Positions 1-12,500 of a stretch of 64,000 nucleotides of DNA are shown here, one piece after another. The notes beneath the pieces were generated by a model. The model ran no database searches. It saw only the letters and a list, made by a program, of their open reading frames with translations, and was not told the DNA's origin. The translations under genes and the position numbers were made by a program. The stretch spans positions 1-64,000 of the forward strand of contig JAALGZ010000011.1 in the NCBI GenBank assembly GCA_015227615.1, written 5' to 3'. This stretch comes from Labyrinthula sp. Ha (taxonomy: Eukaryota > Sar > Bigyra > Labyrinthulida > Labyrinthulaceae). Numbering within the stretch: the stretch's first letter is position 1; the number at the start of each line of letters is the position of its first letter.

Positions 1-3000
1 AAGATTAACTCTTACATTTAAGTTAAGGTAAGTATTAACAATTGCCTTTTCTTTGTTTTTGTTATTATGGAGTGTTGCATTCTTTATCAATGATTATTGA
101 AAAATGTAGTTTAATGACCATAAAATCAGCAATACAATTTCAACTCTTCTGTAAAACTGGAAACATACTTCAAACAAAATCTATCACTTAATCATATAAA
201 AACTTAGAGGATTGAAACTATATAAAGTTTAAGAAAACCACGATTATTGAAAACAACGCATATAGTATTTGTTAGTTTTTGCCACGAAATCTTCCTCAAA
301 TACAATATTATAACCCACAATGTGCTTCACATTTAAAAAACTTTCTAATCATATATTTTTTCAAGATATTTGATAAGGATGAGTCCTTTAAACCCTAAAA
401 AAGGCTAATTTTAAAGGTCCTTTTCACTAAGTTTAAAGATCTCTAAAAAAACATACATTCAAATGTAACATAACGAAGAACAACTCCATACATGACCTGA
501 TTCTTCTCAAACCCTATTGATTAACTATAACTGGCTTTTCAAGCCATTTCTAATAATTTTTCTTCCCTAGTTAACTGTAAATTAGCTAAACTTCACTCAG
601 AAATGTCAAATGTTGAGAATCTGCACATCTGAAAATAAGAAATCTCTCAGTTTTACTATAATCCCCTAAGTTTCTGACCTAGCGAGTCCCAACTAACTAT
701 TAAGCATCAACTGTATCCTTTAATTCTGTGTTTTGGTGAATGTTTAATGTTTTTTTTAAGAAAAGTCGATAATGGGCTAAAATACTGTTTTTATCAACTT
801 TAATTCGTGTAGTAGGTCAAGAGATACTCTTCTAGAGCCCAAACAAACCTCACCAGTCGAAAAAACGAGTGAACTTAAGTCTAGAAACAGTTTTGTTTGC
901 TTATTGGAGTATTTTGTGTAAACTTCTTAACAATGTGTCCTATTTCTAAGATCTCAAAAACTCTGAAAAAGGATACCCTTAAATGTCCAATATTCCTGAA
1001 TGGGTGATACCAAGTAACAAAACATCCTGAGAAATGGTAGTCACCCAGAGGTATTTATGATTTAGGGTACTTCCGAGCTTTGTTTTGAGGAAACTTGAAG
1101 ACCTTCCCTATTAATCTCAGCAATAGCTACTTCGGTTAATTTAACTCTACTCCAAACTAAACTTTAAAATGGCCAAAACTGAGCTTCTAATGGGACAAAT
1201 ATCAAGAACTTTGACTCTAACCTTATCTAAAACTAATTTTCAGTAATTTAGAAAAGAAAAATGCAATGTTTGAAGTTTTTATTGATTTTAATTAGACAAA
1301 TCTCTGTTATATTATTGTAAATTATTAAATAAAAATATATTTTTTTTAACTTTCACATAGGAAAAAGGTTCAAAAACACGCATAAATTGGCATCGAAAAG
1401 ACCAGTACAGATTAAGAAATATTTACATCTTTATTTTTTGAGAAAAGTCGTATTGTGGCGGTTTTACTGATGTATATATCGCAAGAAAGTGTTATTTTTG
1501 TGTTGCAAAGTTAAACACCTTCCTCTTCTTTTGCTAAAATTTACTTGATATTATTTTAGAAAGAAAAAGATATAATATATAACGGTTGTATTTATATATT
1601 GTAACTATAAGTTTAACTTACTTAAGACTCTCCTACTTTTTGGTATTTTCATATTTCTCCAATGCTCAAATAAAATCAATATTACATTACCCTAAACGCA
1701 ATAAAACCAACAGAAATCAAGAAATGGTCAAGAGATCTCCGTATCTGTAGATAATTCAGCGAAGATTGAGCGAGTAGAAGCCTAAAATAATACAAATATT
1801 GAAGGTATGCTATGGCTTAAAATGAACAGTTATTTTATTTCAACGTTATTCTGGAGCACAGGGAAAGATGCAGACTTACATAACCATTGAAAGTATTTGA
1901 GTGAGCACAAATTCATACAAAGATCTACTTTTATATATCGCTGAAAAAAAAGAAATGTATTTGAACGTGGGAAAATTATCTAGACAACTACTTCATCTTT
2001 TCAAGGTTGCGGAAACTGTTTTCAAGATGTTGGATGAGGAAGATAATGATCAACCAAGTGCTATTAATTGAGTATCACGTTTTGGAAAAGTTGAAGCAAC
2101 CAACTGTTCTTACAATATATTAGTAAAAGATGTAGAGGAAAAGCTTTAAATTCAGGCTGATAAAATCAGAATGAACACTTTCAAGCCGAGAAAGAAAATC
2201 TTGGGTAAAAATCCTCTCATAGAAGTGTTTTGAGATATTGAAGTAATTAAGTATTAAGAAAAATAAAATTTAGGAAGGGTTCTTTGTCCACAGGGTTTCT
2301 CCCTCCTGTAAATAGCTTTGATTGAATGAAATTAAGTAGTGAAACTATTTTGAGTTGAGTATTTTTATGTTCACAGATACATCCTTAGGTTCTGATAGAA
2401 GTAACAGTTTTATTGGATTTCCTACTGAAGAATCACAGTACATCTACTCTGCTTAAACAATGAGCTTTAATTTGTGGATTTAAAGTTTAATTTTCAATAA
2501 ATTGTTGGTCAAAATAGAAAAAAAAAACACAAACAAAGGCTTAAAACTTAAACTTGGTCCAACAGTGCTACTTTTTGGTCCAGTTTAGCCTTGCGCATTT
2601 GCTTTTTTAAGTACTTAATCCACAGCGGAGAATAGAATGCGGCCATAATAATGAATATTCTTGTTAGATAAGTTGATTCCTCATTCATTTTTTTTAGTTT
2701 CTTTATTTATTTTGTTAAACACGTAAGTTCTAAAACTCAAAAAACTCAAAAGTTGAAAACACAAACAAGGTTTGGTAAACGGGTTTCGCGCCATATGGCC
2801 AAAACTCAAATCATACTCATGAAATTATTAAAAAACTCAAATATCATTTGACAATATTCAAAACTCAAAGAAAAAGTATCAAAACTCAAAAATTTTGATA
2901 ATGTTATTTGAGTTTTTATATTTTTTCCTTAAACGGCAGGCCTATATGGAACAAAACTTGGATTGTTTTCGGAATACTTGAGATGACATTACTGCGAACA

Positions 3001-3022
3001 ACTTTTGACTCAACAGTAAGAT
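1..3022. other. gene-poor intergenic DNA
   Basis: AT-rich sequence with stops in all frames and no open frame of useful length. I see no RNA gene. A stretch near 1960-2250 reads weakly like a degraded transposase-type N-terminus but is too poor to name. The last 300 bases hold the AACTCAAA cluster listed separately and must contain the RRS1 promoter. Confidence 0.5.
2731..2918. repeat. cluster of AACTCAAA motifs upstream of RRS1
   Basis: The octamer AACTCAAA, usually as AAAACTCAAA, occurs six times in direct orientation between about 2731 and 2890, and once inverted (TTTGAGTT) near 2909-2916. The spacing is irregular (about 10-60 bp), so it is not a tandem repeat. It ends about 105 bp before the RRS1 start codon. 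It may be a regulatory motif cluster or a simple low-complexity patch; only the repetition is directly seen. Confidence 0.5.
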
Positions 3023-3748
3023 ATGACCACAGATAATGAAGAAATGACAACAATGCTTATTGAAAATAAGGAAACCTCGATGAATTCGAACTTAGAAAAC
3101 TTTGAAACAGAGTTAGCTCTCTTAGAAGCATCAGATACCTCTGCTTTCCCACCTAATACCTCTGAAGACGAAATTATGAAGCGCGCAACCAATAACATGG
3201 ATTTGCTTCTTGCTTCCTTGTTTCGTTTAGCAAAATCACAAGGAAAAGTTGGAAAAGTTACCCTTCCAAAACAAGTTACTGTGTTACCTCGACAGAAACC
3301 GCTACCAAGAAAGAAGCCTGAAACTAGGTGGGAAAAGTTTGCGAAAGAAAAAGGTATAAACAAGAAGAAGAGAGAGAGGCTTGTATTGGATGAAGAGACA
3401 GGAGAATATGTTCCTAGATGGGGTGGAAGAAGTGCGCAAAATAATAAAAAAGTTAATTGGGTAGAAGAGCTAAAAGAAGGAGATGATCCAACTGTTGATA
3501 AGTTTATTGAGAAAAGAGAGAAAAAGAAGTTACGGGTGTTAAAGAATGAAAGAAACAGGTTAAAAAATATTGAACGAGGCATTGAGGTGGCTCAAACAGC
3601 TACTGGATCTCTAGGAAAGTTTGATGAAAGAAGAAAGGATGAACCCAAGATGAGAAAAAGGAAGGTTCAAAAGGGAAGGAACGAAGAAATATCTGATAAC
3701 TTATCTAGAGACAAGAAAATTTTGGAGTCTGTACTAAACAAGGCATAA
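3023..3748 (+). CDS. RRS1: Ribosome biogenesis regulatory protein RRS1
   Basis: 241 residues, no intron needed. In yeast and animals Rrs1 works in the nucleolus with Rpf2 to bring the 5S RNP (5S rRNA, uL18, uL5) into pre-60S ribosomes. Recognition rests on the family core at about residues 88-180: a basic proline-rich run with PLPRKKPETRWEKFAKEKGI, then a KKKRERLVLDEETGEYVPRWG segment, then NWVEELKEGDDPTVDKF followed by a lysine/arginine-rich helix ending in NERNRLKNIERG. The N-terminal part carries the usual helix (MDLLLASLFRL) that precedes the core. The C-terminal 50 residues are basic and low complexity, as expected for a nucleolar protein. The first ATG gives a normal family length. It is convergent with the coiled-coil gene, only 5 bp between stop codons. 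Identity is strongly supported; the function is inferred from the family. Confidence 0.93.
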   Translation: MTTDNEEMTTMLIENKETSMNSNLENFETELALLEASDTSAFPPNTSEDEIMKRATNNMDLLLASLFRLAKSQGKVGKVTLPKQVTVLPRQKPLPRKKPETRWEKFAKEKGINKKKRERLVLDEETGEYVPRWGGRSAQNNKKVNWVEELKEGDDPTVDKFIEKREKKKLRVLKNERNRLKNIERGIEVAQTATGSLGKFDERRKDEPKMRKRKVQKGRNEEISDNLSRDKKILESVLNKA

Positions 3749-3753
3749 TCTGA

Positions 3754-5463
3754 CTACAATTTTACTTGATCTTTTTGCCGTAATTTTAGTTCATATATTT
3801 CTTTCAAGAGTTTCTTTTCTTCTTTGAAGTCTCGCTTATACTTTTCAAGCCTAACTTCGCCCTCCTTCAGTTTTTCTTTTAGTTCCTTGTTTTCAAGTTC
3901 AACCTCATATCTTACTTTATTTATTAGATTGTTCTCGTCTTGCAAAGACTTTAGTGACGCCTCAGCATCTTTTAATCCCCTTTCTTTGAAACTAAAAGCA
4001 TTTTCATTCATTTCTATATGATTTTCTTTCTCTATTAAAAGCTGCTCCAAAGAGGTAATTTTATTATCTTTTTCCTGTGTGACTAAATCTAGCTCTCTCT
4101 TACTGTTTTTCTGGAAAATACTATTCGAATCTCTCAAAGCTTGGAATTTCTTTTCCTCTTTTTCCTTCATGTTTAATATTTCTTTGTTGAAGTTCTCTCT
4201 CAAGCTCTTCTTCTCATTTTTCAGTTGTACTATCTGCTTATTCAAACTACTTATTCCTTTGTTTTCTTCTATCTGCTTGTTTTTTATACATATTAAATCT
4301 AACTGTCGTTTTTGTAACTCTTCTTGCAACATTTCATTAACTTTCTTTAGTTCCTTAATCAACTCACTTAGAGTTTCTACTTCCTCTTTATAAGTGTTCT
4401 CTTTGGATTGTGCTACTTTGAGTTGAGAATATAGTTTAATAACCTCATCTTGATATTTCTTATTTTTTTCTTCTATTGTTAACTTGATTCCTTCAATATT
4501 TTTTTTTAAGAAACTAAAATTAAAGTTTGAAACCTCCAAGGAACTGCACAAATTTTGTTCTTTCATGTTATGTACTTCCTCTTGTAACTTTGATATCTCT
4601 TCCTCAGATAACTTTTTCTGTTCGTGGAAAAGTATTTCAAGACTTTTATGCTTATTTACCATAGCTTGCTCTTTTTCTTTGAAACAAAGTTTTTCAACTT
4701 TTAATTTATTTTCAAGATTCATATATTTTGAATAAGTTTCTTGTAGCTTTTCCTTTAGTTTTTCTATCTTAATTTCATATTCTTCTGATATCTCAGTTCT
4801 GAGTTCTAGTTCAATACACTCTTTTCTTGGTACTCTAGATAGTTCTTCAATATTATTTTGTACTTCATTTATACTCTTAATTTTTTCTTGCATTTGGTTC
4901 TTATAATGTTCTTCAACTTCAAGGAGTTTTTTTTCTGCTTCTAAGCGAAGTTTACTCTCTTTGAATAAACTTTTCTTCATCTCAACAGACAGTGCATGAC
5001 ACTTAATTTGTTCCTCTCTTAGTAACTTATAACAGCTTGAAAGTTTTAAGTTTTCTGCTGTTAACCTTTTACAAAGTGCTACTGTCTTTGTAAGATCAAA
5101 ATTTAAACTTCCGACTTTTGAAAGTAAATCATCGTAATCAGTGGTTTCGGACAGGTACATTCTCTTCTCATTTCTGAAAACTGGACTTACATTTGTTGTG
5201 GATTCCTCTCTTGTATTTTCAAGCACAGTTCCATCATCAAAAGAAACTGATTTAGAGGTTGATGGTTCGTCTTTTTTAATTGGTCTTAAATCAGAAAGAG
5301 TTACTCTTAGTTTTTCTGTACTCTCACACTTCTCTGGTGTTCTTACTGAGTCAGATACTTTGTTACTTACTGTACTTTTTTCTATGTTAGTCAATTTTTC
5401 TTCGGTTATTGTGTCTTTACTGTTTCCACATTCTGCCTTTTCTGACTCAAGGTTGCTAGTCAT
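3754..5463 (-). CDS. Long coiled-coil protein, unidentified
   Basis: 569 residues in one uninterrupted frame starting at the ATG whose complement ends at 5463. The first 100 residues are polar and rich in S, T and E, likely disordered. From about residue 110 to the end the sequence is almost entirely charged heptad-like coiled coil, dominated by K, E, L and N, with short breaks. I see no catalytic motif, signal peptide, membrane segment or zinc-binding cysteines. Coiled-coil proteins of this kind are common at centrosomes, basal bodies, Golgi and axonemes, and IFT122 in this window shows the cell is ciliated, but that is only context. A taxilin-like or CCDC-type protein is possible; I do not recognise a diagnostic motif. 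Base composition and codon use match neighbouring genes. The stop lies 5 bp from the RRS1 stop, so the 3' untranslated regions must overlap or be minimal. Confidence 0.8.
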   Translation of the reverse strand: MTSNLESEKAECGNSKDTITEEKLTNIEKSTVSNKVSDSVRTPEKCESTEKLRVTLSDLRPIKKDEPSTSKSVSFDDGTVLENTREESTTNVSPVFRNEKRMYLSETTDYDDLLSKVGSLNFDLTKTVALCKRLTAENLKLSSCYKLLREEQIKCHALSVEMKKSLFKESKLRLEAEKKLLEVEEHYKNQMQEKIKSINEVQNNIEELSRVPRKECIELELRTEISEEYEIKIEKLKEKLQETYSKYMNLENKLKVEKLCFKEKEQAMVNKHKSLEILFHEQKKLSEEEISKLQEEVHNMKEQNLCSSLEVSNFNFSFLKKNIEGIKLTIEEKNKKYQDEVIKLYSQLKVAQSKENTYKEEVETLSELIKELKKVNEMLQEELQKRQLDLICIKNKQIEENKGISSLNKQIVQLKNEKKSLRENFNKEILNMKEKEEKKFQALRDSNSIFQKNSKRELDLVTQEKDNKITSLEQLLIEKENHIEMNENAFSFKERGLKDAEASLKSLQDENNLINKVRYEVELENKELKEKLKEGEVRLEKYKRDFKEEKKLLKEIYELKLRQKDQVKL

Positions 5464-5959
5464 CTATTTTTTAATAAGTTGTGTGATTTTACTTTCAACG
5501 AATAGATTGATTATGAAATTTTGAACACATCATTTTTACCAAGATTTCAATATTCTAACACTTATAGCGTGTAGCGATATGAAGAAGCTTTATCTTAGAT
5601 TTGTGCAAATATAGTTAGATTCATTAATGTGGTTGGTTAGTTTGTGGAGATTTGATTGGGTGATAGAACCATGCCAGGATGAGCCATTATGACGGAAAAC
5701 GAACACAAATCAGAACAATAAAGAATAATATATACCTTAAAGAATAATATTTTAGTTCTACAGAACAAGTGAAACTTTAACGAAATAAGCAAAGAAGATT
5801 TAAATACATAAGTTAAACCTAATCAGTTCGAAGTTTCTAGTACCGTACTGATCCATGGTAATTATAAGGAAGGAAGGTCATAGTCAAGAGAATTTAGAGT
5901 TAGCATGACTTGGATTTATATTCTCCATTTCTAAATATTTTTTCAACTTTTTTGAGGAT
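5464..5959. other. intergenic spacer
   Basis: AT-rich sequence with no coding frame. The part next to 5464 must carry the promoter of the coiled-coil gene on the minus strand. The part nearest 5960 may be a decayed continuation of the LINE fragment, but I cannot read conserved residues in it. Confidence 0.4.
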
Positions 5960-6510
5960 TTATTTTCATATCTTATAAAAGTTTTTTAATACCTCGTTTC
6001 TGATCATGTCAGAACCAGGTGCTTTATTACTCTTTAGCGTTCGAATGGCTTCAAAAACCTTTTCTACTCTTAGTGGATTGGTAAGTATGTTGCTTGATGC
6101 CTTCGATTTAAAAATTAATCTACAGCAATTTTGCATTTCCCCAGTTTTTATCTCAGAAGTGGGGATAGAAGTTTGCTGTTTAAGTTCCAGACAGTCTGCA
6201 AGCATCTTGAGTTTACCTGTTGTGCCCCTTTTGGTTTCATACTGTCCCACCGCATTTTATCAAACTTTCTCGGAGTAGGATTTAACTTACGCATCACCTG
6301 GTGTGCAGTTCTATTTTTGTTGGAGTCGAAGCAGTTTTGAATTCTTTCAGCCACTATATCCACCTAGTTGCTGTGGTTCTTTTATCAGATGATTTGATGG
6401 TAGTTGTCGTATTTTTCTTTTCTTCAGCGCTTAGTGTTGACCAATTCTCGATTTTCCGTTGGAAGAGTTCCTACGTATGTTGGGAAAATTTTCTTGAATC
6501 CAGTTGAATG
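5960..6510 (-). mobile_element. Non-LTR retrotransposon (LINE) fragment, start of reverse transcriptase
   Basis: On the minus strand, residues translated from about 6110 to 5975 read EAIRTLKSNKAPGSD followed by MIRNEVLK. This is the hallmark first block of LINE reverse transcriptases (a helix, then N-K-A-P-G-x-D, then an E-x-L-K helix). The preceding sequence (about 6150-6360) has the polar helical linker typical between endonuclease and RT, including a WDSMKPK segment. Frames change several times and the catalytic blocks that should follow are absent, so this is a short dead fragment. Whether it comes from the same family as the endonuclease piece near 39.3 kb cannot be told, since the two pieces do not overlap. 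Confidence 0.6.
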
Positions 6511-9500
6511 TGTTTTTGCGAGTAGATAACATTCATGAATTGGTTGGAGAGCTTTGGTAAGTTTTATGTGTGAATTTGTTTTTGCTGACTACTCTTGTAT
6601 TGCTTCCTATACTTTATCCTCTATTCTAGTCATCAGTTCAGGGCTGTTATGGAGCCTAGTTCAATCCAATCAATTTTTGCCTTAGCTTTTATGTTTCTGA
6701 AGTACACACATATGGATATCTGTAGGGCGTTGTGGTTAAAATTTATTCTCCCATATAGATTCTTTAATATATCCTTCCTGACTTTGAACGATTCCACTTC
6801 ACAAGGATGTGTTAAAAGTATTTAATCAACTTTTGACCCCCAAAAGTCAGTCTTGGATTATACTTAATATACATTGTTTCATCTCTTTCCCCTATAAGTG
6901 CTTTCTGGTTTGCAATAATTAGTCCATTCTTTTTTCATGAAACTAGTTAGTAATTTTTACTTTGAGTTAGAGTGTTTAGATCGTCTGTCTTTGTTAGAAA
7001 CTTCTTATTCTTTCTTTCTAATCTAGGTTTTGAAACCACCGAACAGTACCGCCAATCTTCGTTTACTCTCCTTATCCGTGTTTTTTTTAGAAGTTTCAGA
7101 AGTTAAGCACATGTTTTTAATCGTAGCCAGTCCATGGGGCGTAGTAGTTAACGAGAAGCAACTTTCACTTCCATCTTAGTTTAATTGCAAATTCCATAAT
7201 CCCGTCACTCTAAGCATTAACTTCCACAACTTGCGATACAAGTTCTTCAGTTAATAAGATAGCTACAACTTCAACTTTATTAGGCTATTTTTAAAGGTAC
7301 ACCTAGCTTGAACTGATCTAACAATCGTCTTTTGCTTAAATCTTTCAATGCCTTTTCTGTGTAATTCTTGGATAATCAATATCTTCATCCTTAAGGAAAG
7401 CGAGAGTAAGTTATTACTCTTCGTGGCGTTAAGACCATCTGTGTCGATACAAAGTAGCTTTAGTCATTGTCTTTGCTTAATCTTATGCCATAATTCTTTT
7501 TGGAAAGATGTGAGAGGGTGTTCGTAGTTTGAAGTCAACAACTCGTTACGTCTTGTATCATTTCTAAAATTTCAAAAAAAAATCTTTTCTGTTGGATTTT
7601 GTAACTATGGCTATTCTTGTCCTAGGATAAATTATAATCAGAGTTCATAATTTTAATCAATCATAATAATCAATACATTTAAAGCTTAATAAATATAAAA
7701 CACAATTCCTCATATCTCTGCACTATGCAGTTAATAACATCTTGCTACAGGAATGTAAGTTTATAAAAGTACACAGTCTATTATCATAGAATCTTGAAAG
7801 TTAAACTCAAAGGTGTAAATTTACCAATGATTTTTATCTGCATAGTAAGTAGATTTTAATTTATGGATCATTTTTGAATATGGTTTTTTGCCCATATTTT
7901 TCTTGTTGATTCATTCTGATTGTCTCCGAAACATTTTGAATGAATATTACTAATCAACCAGGAAAAGGACTTAACCACCTTGAGCCAAGTGGCCAAAAAC
8001 ATATATTTCGTTTTCTTATCATATGAAATTTTTGAAAATAAGAGGTATATGGCCCTGGTGTCCTATTACCTGAATATTCCCGGTCCATGTGGGTTTCTTA
8101 TATTGGTTTTCATACAGTGCATAAATAAAATATTTTTACCTGGGTCATTTATCTCAAGGTGCTATGGCCAAATGTTGCGATGTTTATCATTTAGTAAAAA
8201 AAGTAAAATATTAATTGTTTGACAGGAATCAAAATCCCAATTCACCTATTTATAATCAAAATCAAAGCAATTTTGCAATAATTATTGACAAACATATATA
8301 GTCCCAGAACTAACAATAAGTCACGATGTTCAAATTTTCTTTTATACTACCTCACCATAATTTTTGAGAATAGTTGTACGTTCAAAATATATATAGAAAA
8401 TATTAGAAAAGGTCGTGGATATGTACCCTATCAAAATTGCAAAGAAAAATAATGAGGTAACGAAATCTAGATCTTCATTAGGTGATATATATATTCAGAC
8501 TTCACAGAGTCGAAATCTGAGACAAACAAAGTCTCCCTAGCCCTACAAGAAGAAAAGTACTTAGGTCGAAACCTTATTTATCTGTACCATTTATTTATTA
8601 TGATAATTTTGACGCCGAAAATAATCTACGCATTTATTCAAAATGCAAGAATTATTTTACATCTGGAAAATGGCTATAATAAATTGTTACAAAGGCCTAA
8701 TATCAGTTATTATAAAGTTTTTAGCGGGGGATTCTTGTAACCTCTGCGAACTCTGAATTATCCCACCAAAAAGGCCAGCTACAAACAATAATATTTAGCT
8801 CTTAGATTATGACAGAAAATTGGGAAACTTTAACCCTAAAGTCTTCCGGATTACGCGTAACCATACAATGGTACAAGAAGTAACTAAAGTACAAATTCTT
8901 ACCACTACGGCTGGAAATAAGATGCACCACTAAAAGAAATTATTATTTAATTATTCTTCTGCTTAAACAAAGGATCTAAGTAATTATATCTAAAGCAAGA
9001 TGTAGTAAGAAGCGAAGCATTTTTCTTTTTTTTCCTATCGCAATTAATTTGGCACCATGAGAAAGTTTTTTATATAACAAGGGGTAGCAGTATATATTTA
9101 ACTAGGTCTAGAAGTCACACTGAGAATAGTTGCTATGCAGATATTAAATTTCCGCGCAAAAGAAAACAACACAGCTAATCATAATAGTCATATTTCGTTG
9201 GCCGACTACCGCTTGTTCTACTTAAGACTCTCAAGAAACCTAAGTAAACTTCTAAGACGCCCCTGATGTAATCAAGTAATTAACTTGAATGCTGTTTCAA
9301 GGGCAAAACATAGATGGGTAAATTTAACATATGCGCCGGAGCGAAAGAGATTGAGCTTCTAAGCAGATAATGAACGAAATAACATTTAAAAACGCAAAAC
9401 AGATTTGAATTAGAATATTAAGTAAAGTGTTTCCTAGAAGAGCTGAACCTAAGACATATCATTCAGCTCCCAGGGTTTATTTGTTTTTTGTCTAGTAAAT

Positions 9501-12500
9501 AACTCATGTTGAAGTTTATATCATATGATATTAGTAAATTTTGGTATTGTGGCATAAATACATTTTCAAAGATTAATTTAAAGTATCTCAGCTATTTTAG
9601 TGTTTAGAAAAATAAAGAAACTTAGTTTGTAGCGAGGATTGTAGATTGAGTTGTAGAGCCAAAAAAAAATATATGTTGCTGGGTATTCTAAAAGAGCAAA
9701 GATGATAAGAAAATCTGTTACAATAAAATATCAAAGATAAATAGTATTAAGGTAACAGCGCATCATGATCACTAACTAATCTTAATATTGATAATCATAA
9801 ATGATCATTGATGTCTTTGCATATCGAGAGATGAGGCTACTATTACCCTAAGAATGTGAACATAAGAGTATTAAATATCGAAACATATATTGGCTTTGAT
9901 AATGAGTGTAACAAAAAGGTGACAAGCTATGAATATTAAGAATAGATTTTCTTGGAGGAGGTATGAGGAGATTTGATTATTGCTTTCGAATCAAATGTAG
10001 TAAGTCTTCGGGATACTGGAACATAACTAAATGATTTGGCTAGAACATTTTAACCACAGTTGTAATTGTTTCTTTTACTTTGGTATATGTTGCAGAATAA
10101 TGATTCGTTCTCTATTTTCAACTGTAGTTGAGAAGTACTTTCTTATTATTGGTGATAAAGATATCATTGAGAGCCGCTTTGCTTATGGGTTGCTTGGCAA
10201 TACAAAGCACGGATATTAACAGAGTTAGAGTTTGAGGAAAAGTTTATTGCTTCTGTTTCGTAAAGAACACATGTAGAATATAATTTTTGTTTTTTTCTCT
10301 TGATAAGACTAATTGAAAAACTGTCTGTAATTATTAATTATCAAGGTAAAGGAAATAATCTGGACATAAGCAATAAATCAATATGTATCGTTAATAATAA
10401 ATACCAGAAGTGAAGTGAAGATAAGAGCACTGATAATGAACTGAAGCTCACTAAAAGAAAATAATGATTAATAAAGAATATGAATAGAAAAATTTTTATT
10501 CAATATCATGACCAAAATAAAAATGATATGTTTTTTAAGGTTTACCATAATATATGACTACTTACCGTAATTATTTTTCTTGGTGAAGTGAATTTATTGC
10601 CTGAAAGATTACTTAAGTAAACGTGATATTACTTATCCAAGATAATTTTTCAGGTCAGTTGTATTAGATCAGGTCTCTACTATATTTTAAGTATAATTGG
10701 GGGGGGGAGGGGGGGGCGAGGTTACTCTTACTTTCATGCAACTATATCTGTGTTTCTATCACCCAGGGGTTTCTTCTTACTCAATGTCACAGGTTTTGTC
10801 TTCAACTATTTGGAATTGAATCTAATGCTAGATTGTTTGAATATATCTAATTGATATCGACAACACGTTGTAATTTTAAATTTATTTAAGGTAGAAAATA
10901 TGCCTGTAAAAATTTTAACACATTATCTTAATTGAGTTTATTCTTATCTTTTCATGATAATCTTGTTATCTTCGCATTTTATGAAACATGCTGCCGTGAA
11001 GGATTACTTATTCTATGGTTTATTTTAAATTCGATGATACCTGTAATCTATGCAACTAATTCAATGTCCTTTTCAATAGAAAGGTCTTGCGAATGAACTG
11101 AGATGCAAAGGCATACGTCATATGTCATTTCCAGTTTATTCTTATCCATAATGGCGCCTAAACAGTGACAGCAGAATGATTTCATGTTAATACAATAAAA
11201 TCCACATTTTGAGTTTTCATTGCAGAGAAACGCCCTAGCAATTAAGTTACTTGACCGCGTGTTCTTTTCTCATTTTGTTTTGACAAACGTGTTTTTCCAA
11301 CAAATATTATAACTTAAAAACATGGGATGCAAGCCCTATAACAAAGAATTGTTTCAATACTTTTTTTAACATGTTATTATTATAAATGTTTGCACTGTAT
11401 ATTAGATGAAAGTATATGGCATCTTATGAGACATGTTCATTTTCATATATTCCCCATATCAGCTGATTATATTCCTTACATGAATTATATTTATGGGGTA
11501 TGAATTGTTGAGTTCTTGATGAAATCTATTTTCACAGTTCCTATAGGCTATCGCCTTATTAATGAGTCCTCTTAATAGAATATCTATAGATATTAAGAAA
11601 CCGGTGCTACGTTGAACTTGGCATAAATGAACTTTGATTTTGCTTAAGTTATTTAGGTAACTCCATTTGAGCTAAGTACCTGCAAGACTAGCCATAATAT
11701 TCAAAAACAGGTGCTGGAGGTTTAAGTTATTCAGGATATTAGAAAAACAAAAAGGAATGCAATTTAAACCTTAGAATCAGCAAAGATAAGTATCAAACCA
11801 TAAGACACTGTTTGTATAATAATCTATATGTGTTAAAGGCTAATTCCACATTATTTTGTTTGACGCCACTCTAGTTTAAAAGGGTTCGGTATTTAATTTC
11901 ATGTTTCTTATGGGATCGTGTTTATTCTGTTTTTCAGCTCTTGTTTCCTATATTTTGTTCCTTTACCGGGGAAATATATTGCTATTTTTGGTACATTAAT
12001 ATTTTTAATTCCTGCTTAAGACTACAGCCCTAACTAAGCTACAGTTTTAGTCTCAGTTGTTTCAAATAAATTACGACTTGTTACTAGAAATTAATTCATC
12101 CTTTATCATTTAGCGCATATGCTCAATTCAGGTGCACCATTGGCTTAAGATCTCAGATACTTCACATTTAGGTCACATAGATAGAAAATGTGGCTAAGTC
12201 TAGATTCATCATGCATGGTTCATGCGAGGCTATGAAAAAACACATATTTATATGCAACAGATAACATGTAAAAAAAATTGTCAGATTTGGGTATACTTAG
12301 TCTTCTCATATCCAAGATAATTTTTGATAATGTATCTTTTCAATCCACTTGTGGGTTACTTAGATGTTTTTTTCGTACATAATATGAAGTCGTGATAGCT
12401 ATGTTTTTTGTTCTAAATTAGTAGGTAACAAAACAGAGCAATTATAGAGTTGCAAAACTTTAATAGCTGGGAAGTCGTAATTACCTGGGAAACAGGAAAC

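Noticed and set aside
1960-2250. Possible Tc1/mariner transposase remnant
   Set aside because: Only a vague helix-turn-helix flavour with stops; no catalytic motif or terminal repeat.
3010-3582. 190-codon minus-strand frame over RRS1
   Set aside because: Antisense shadow of the well-supported RRS1 gene, low-complexity S/F/L composition.
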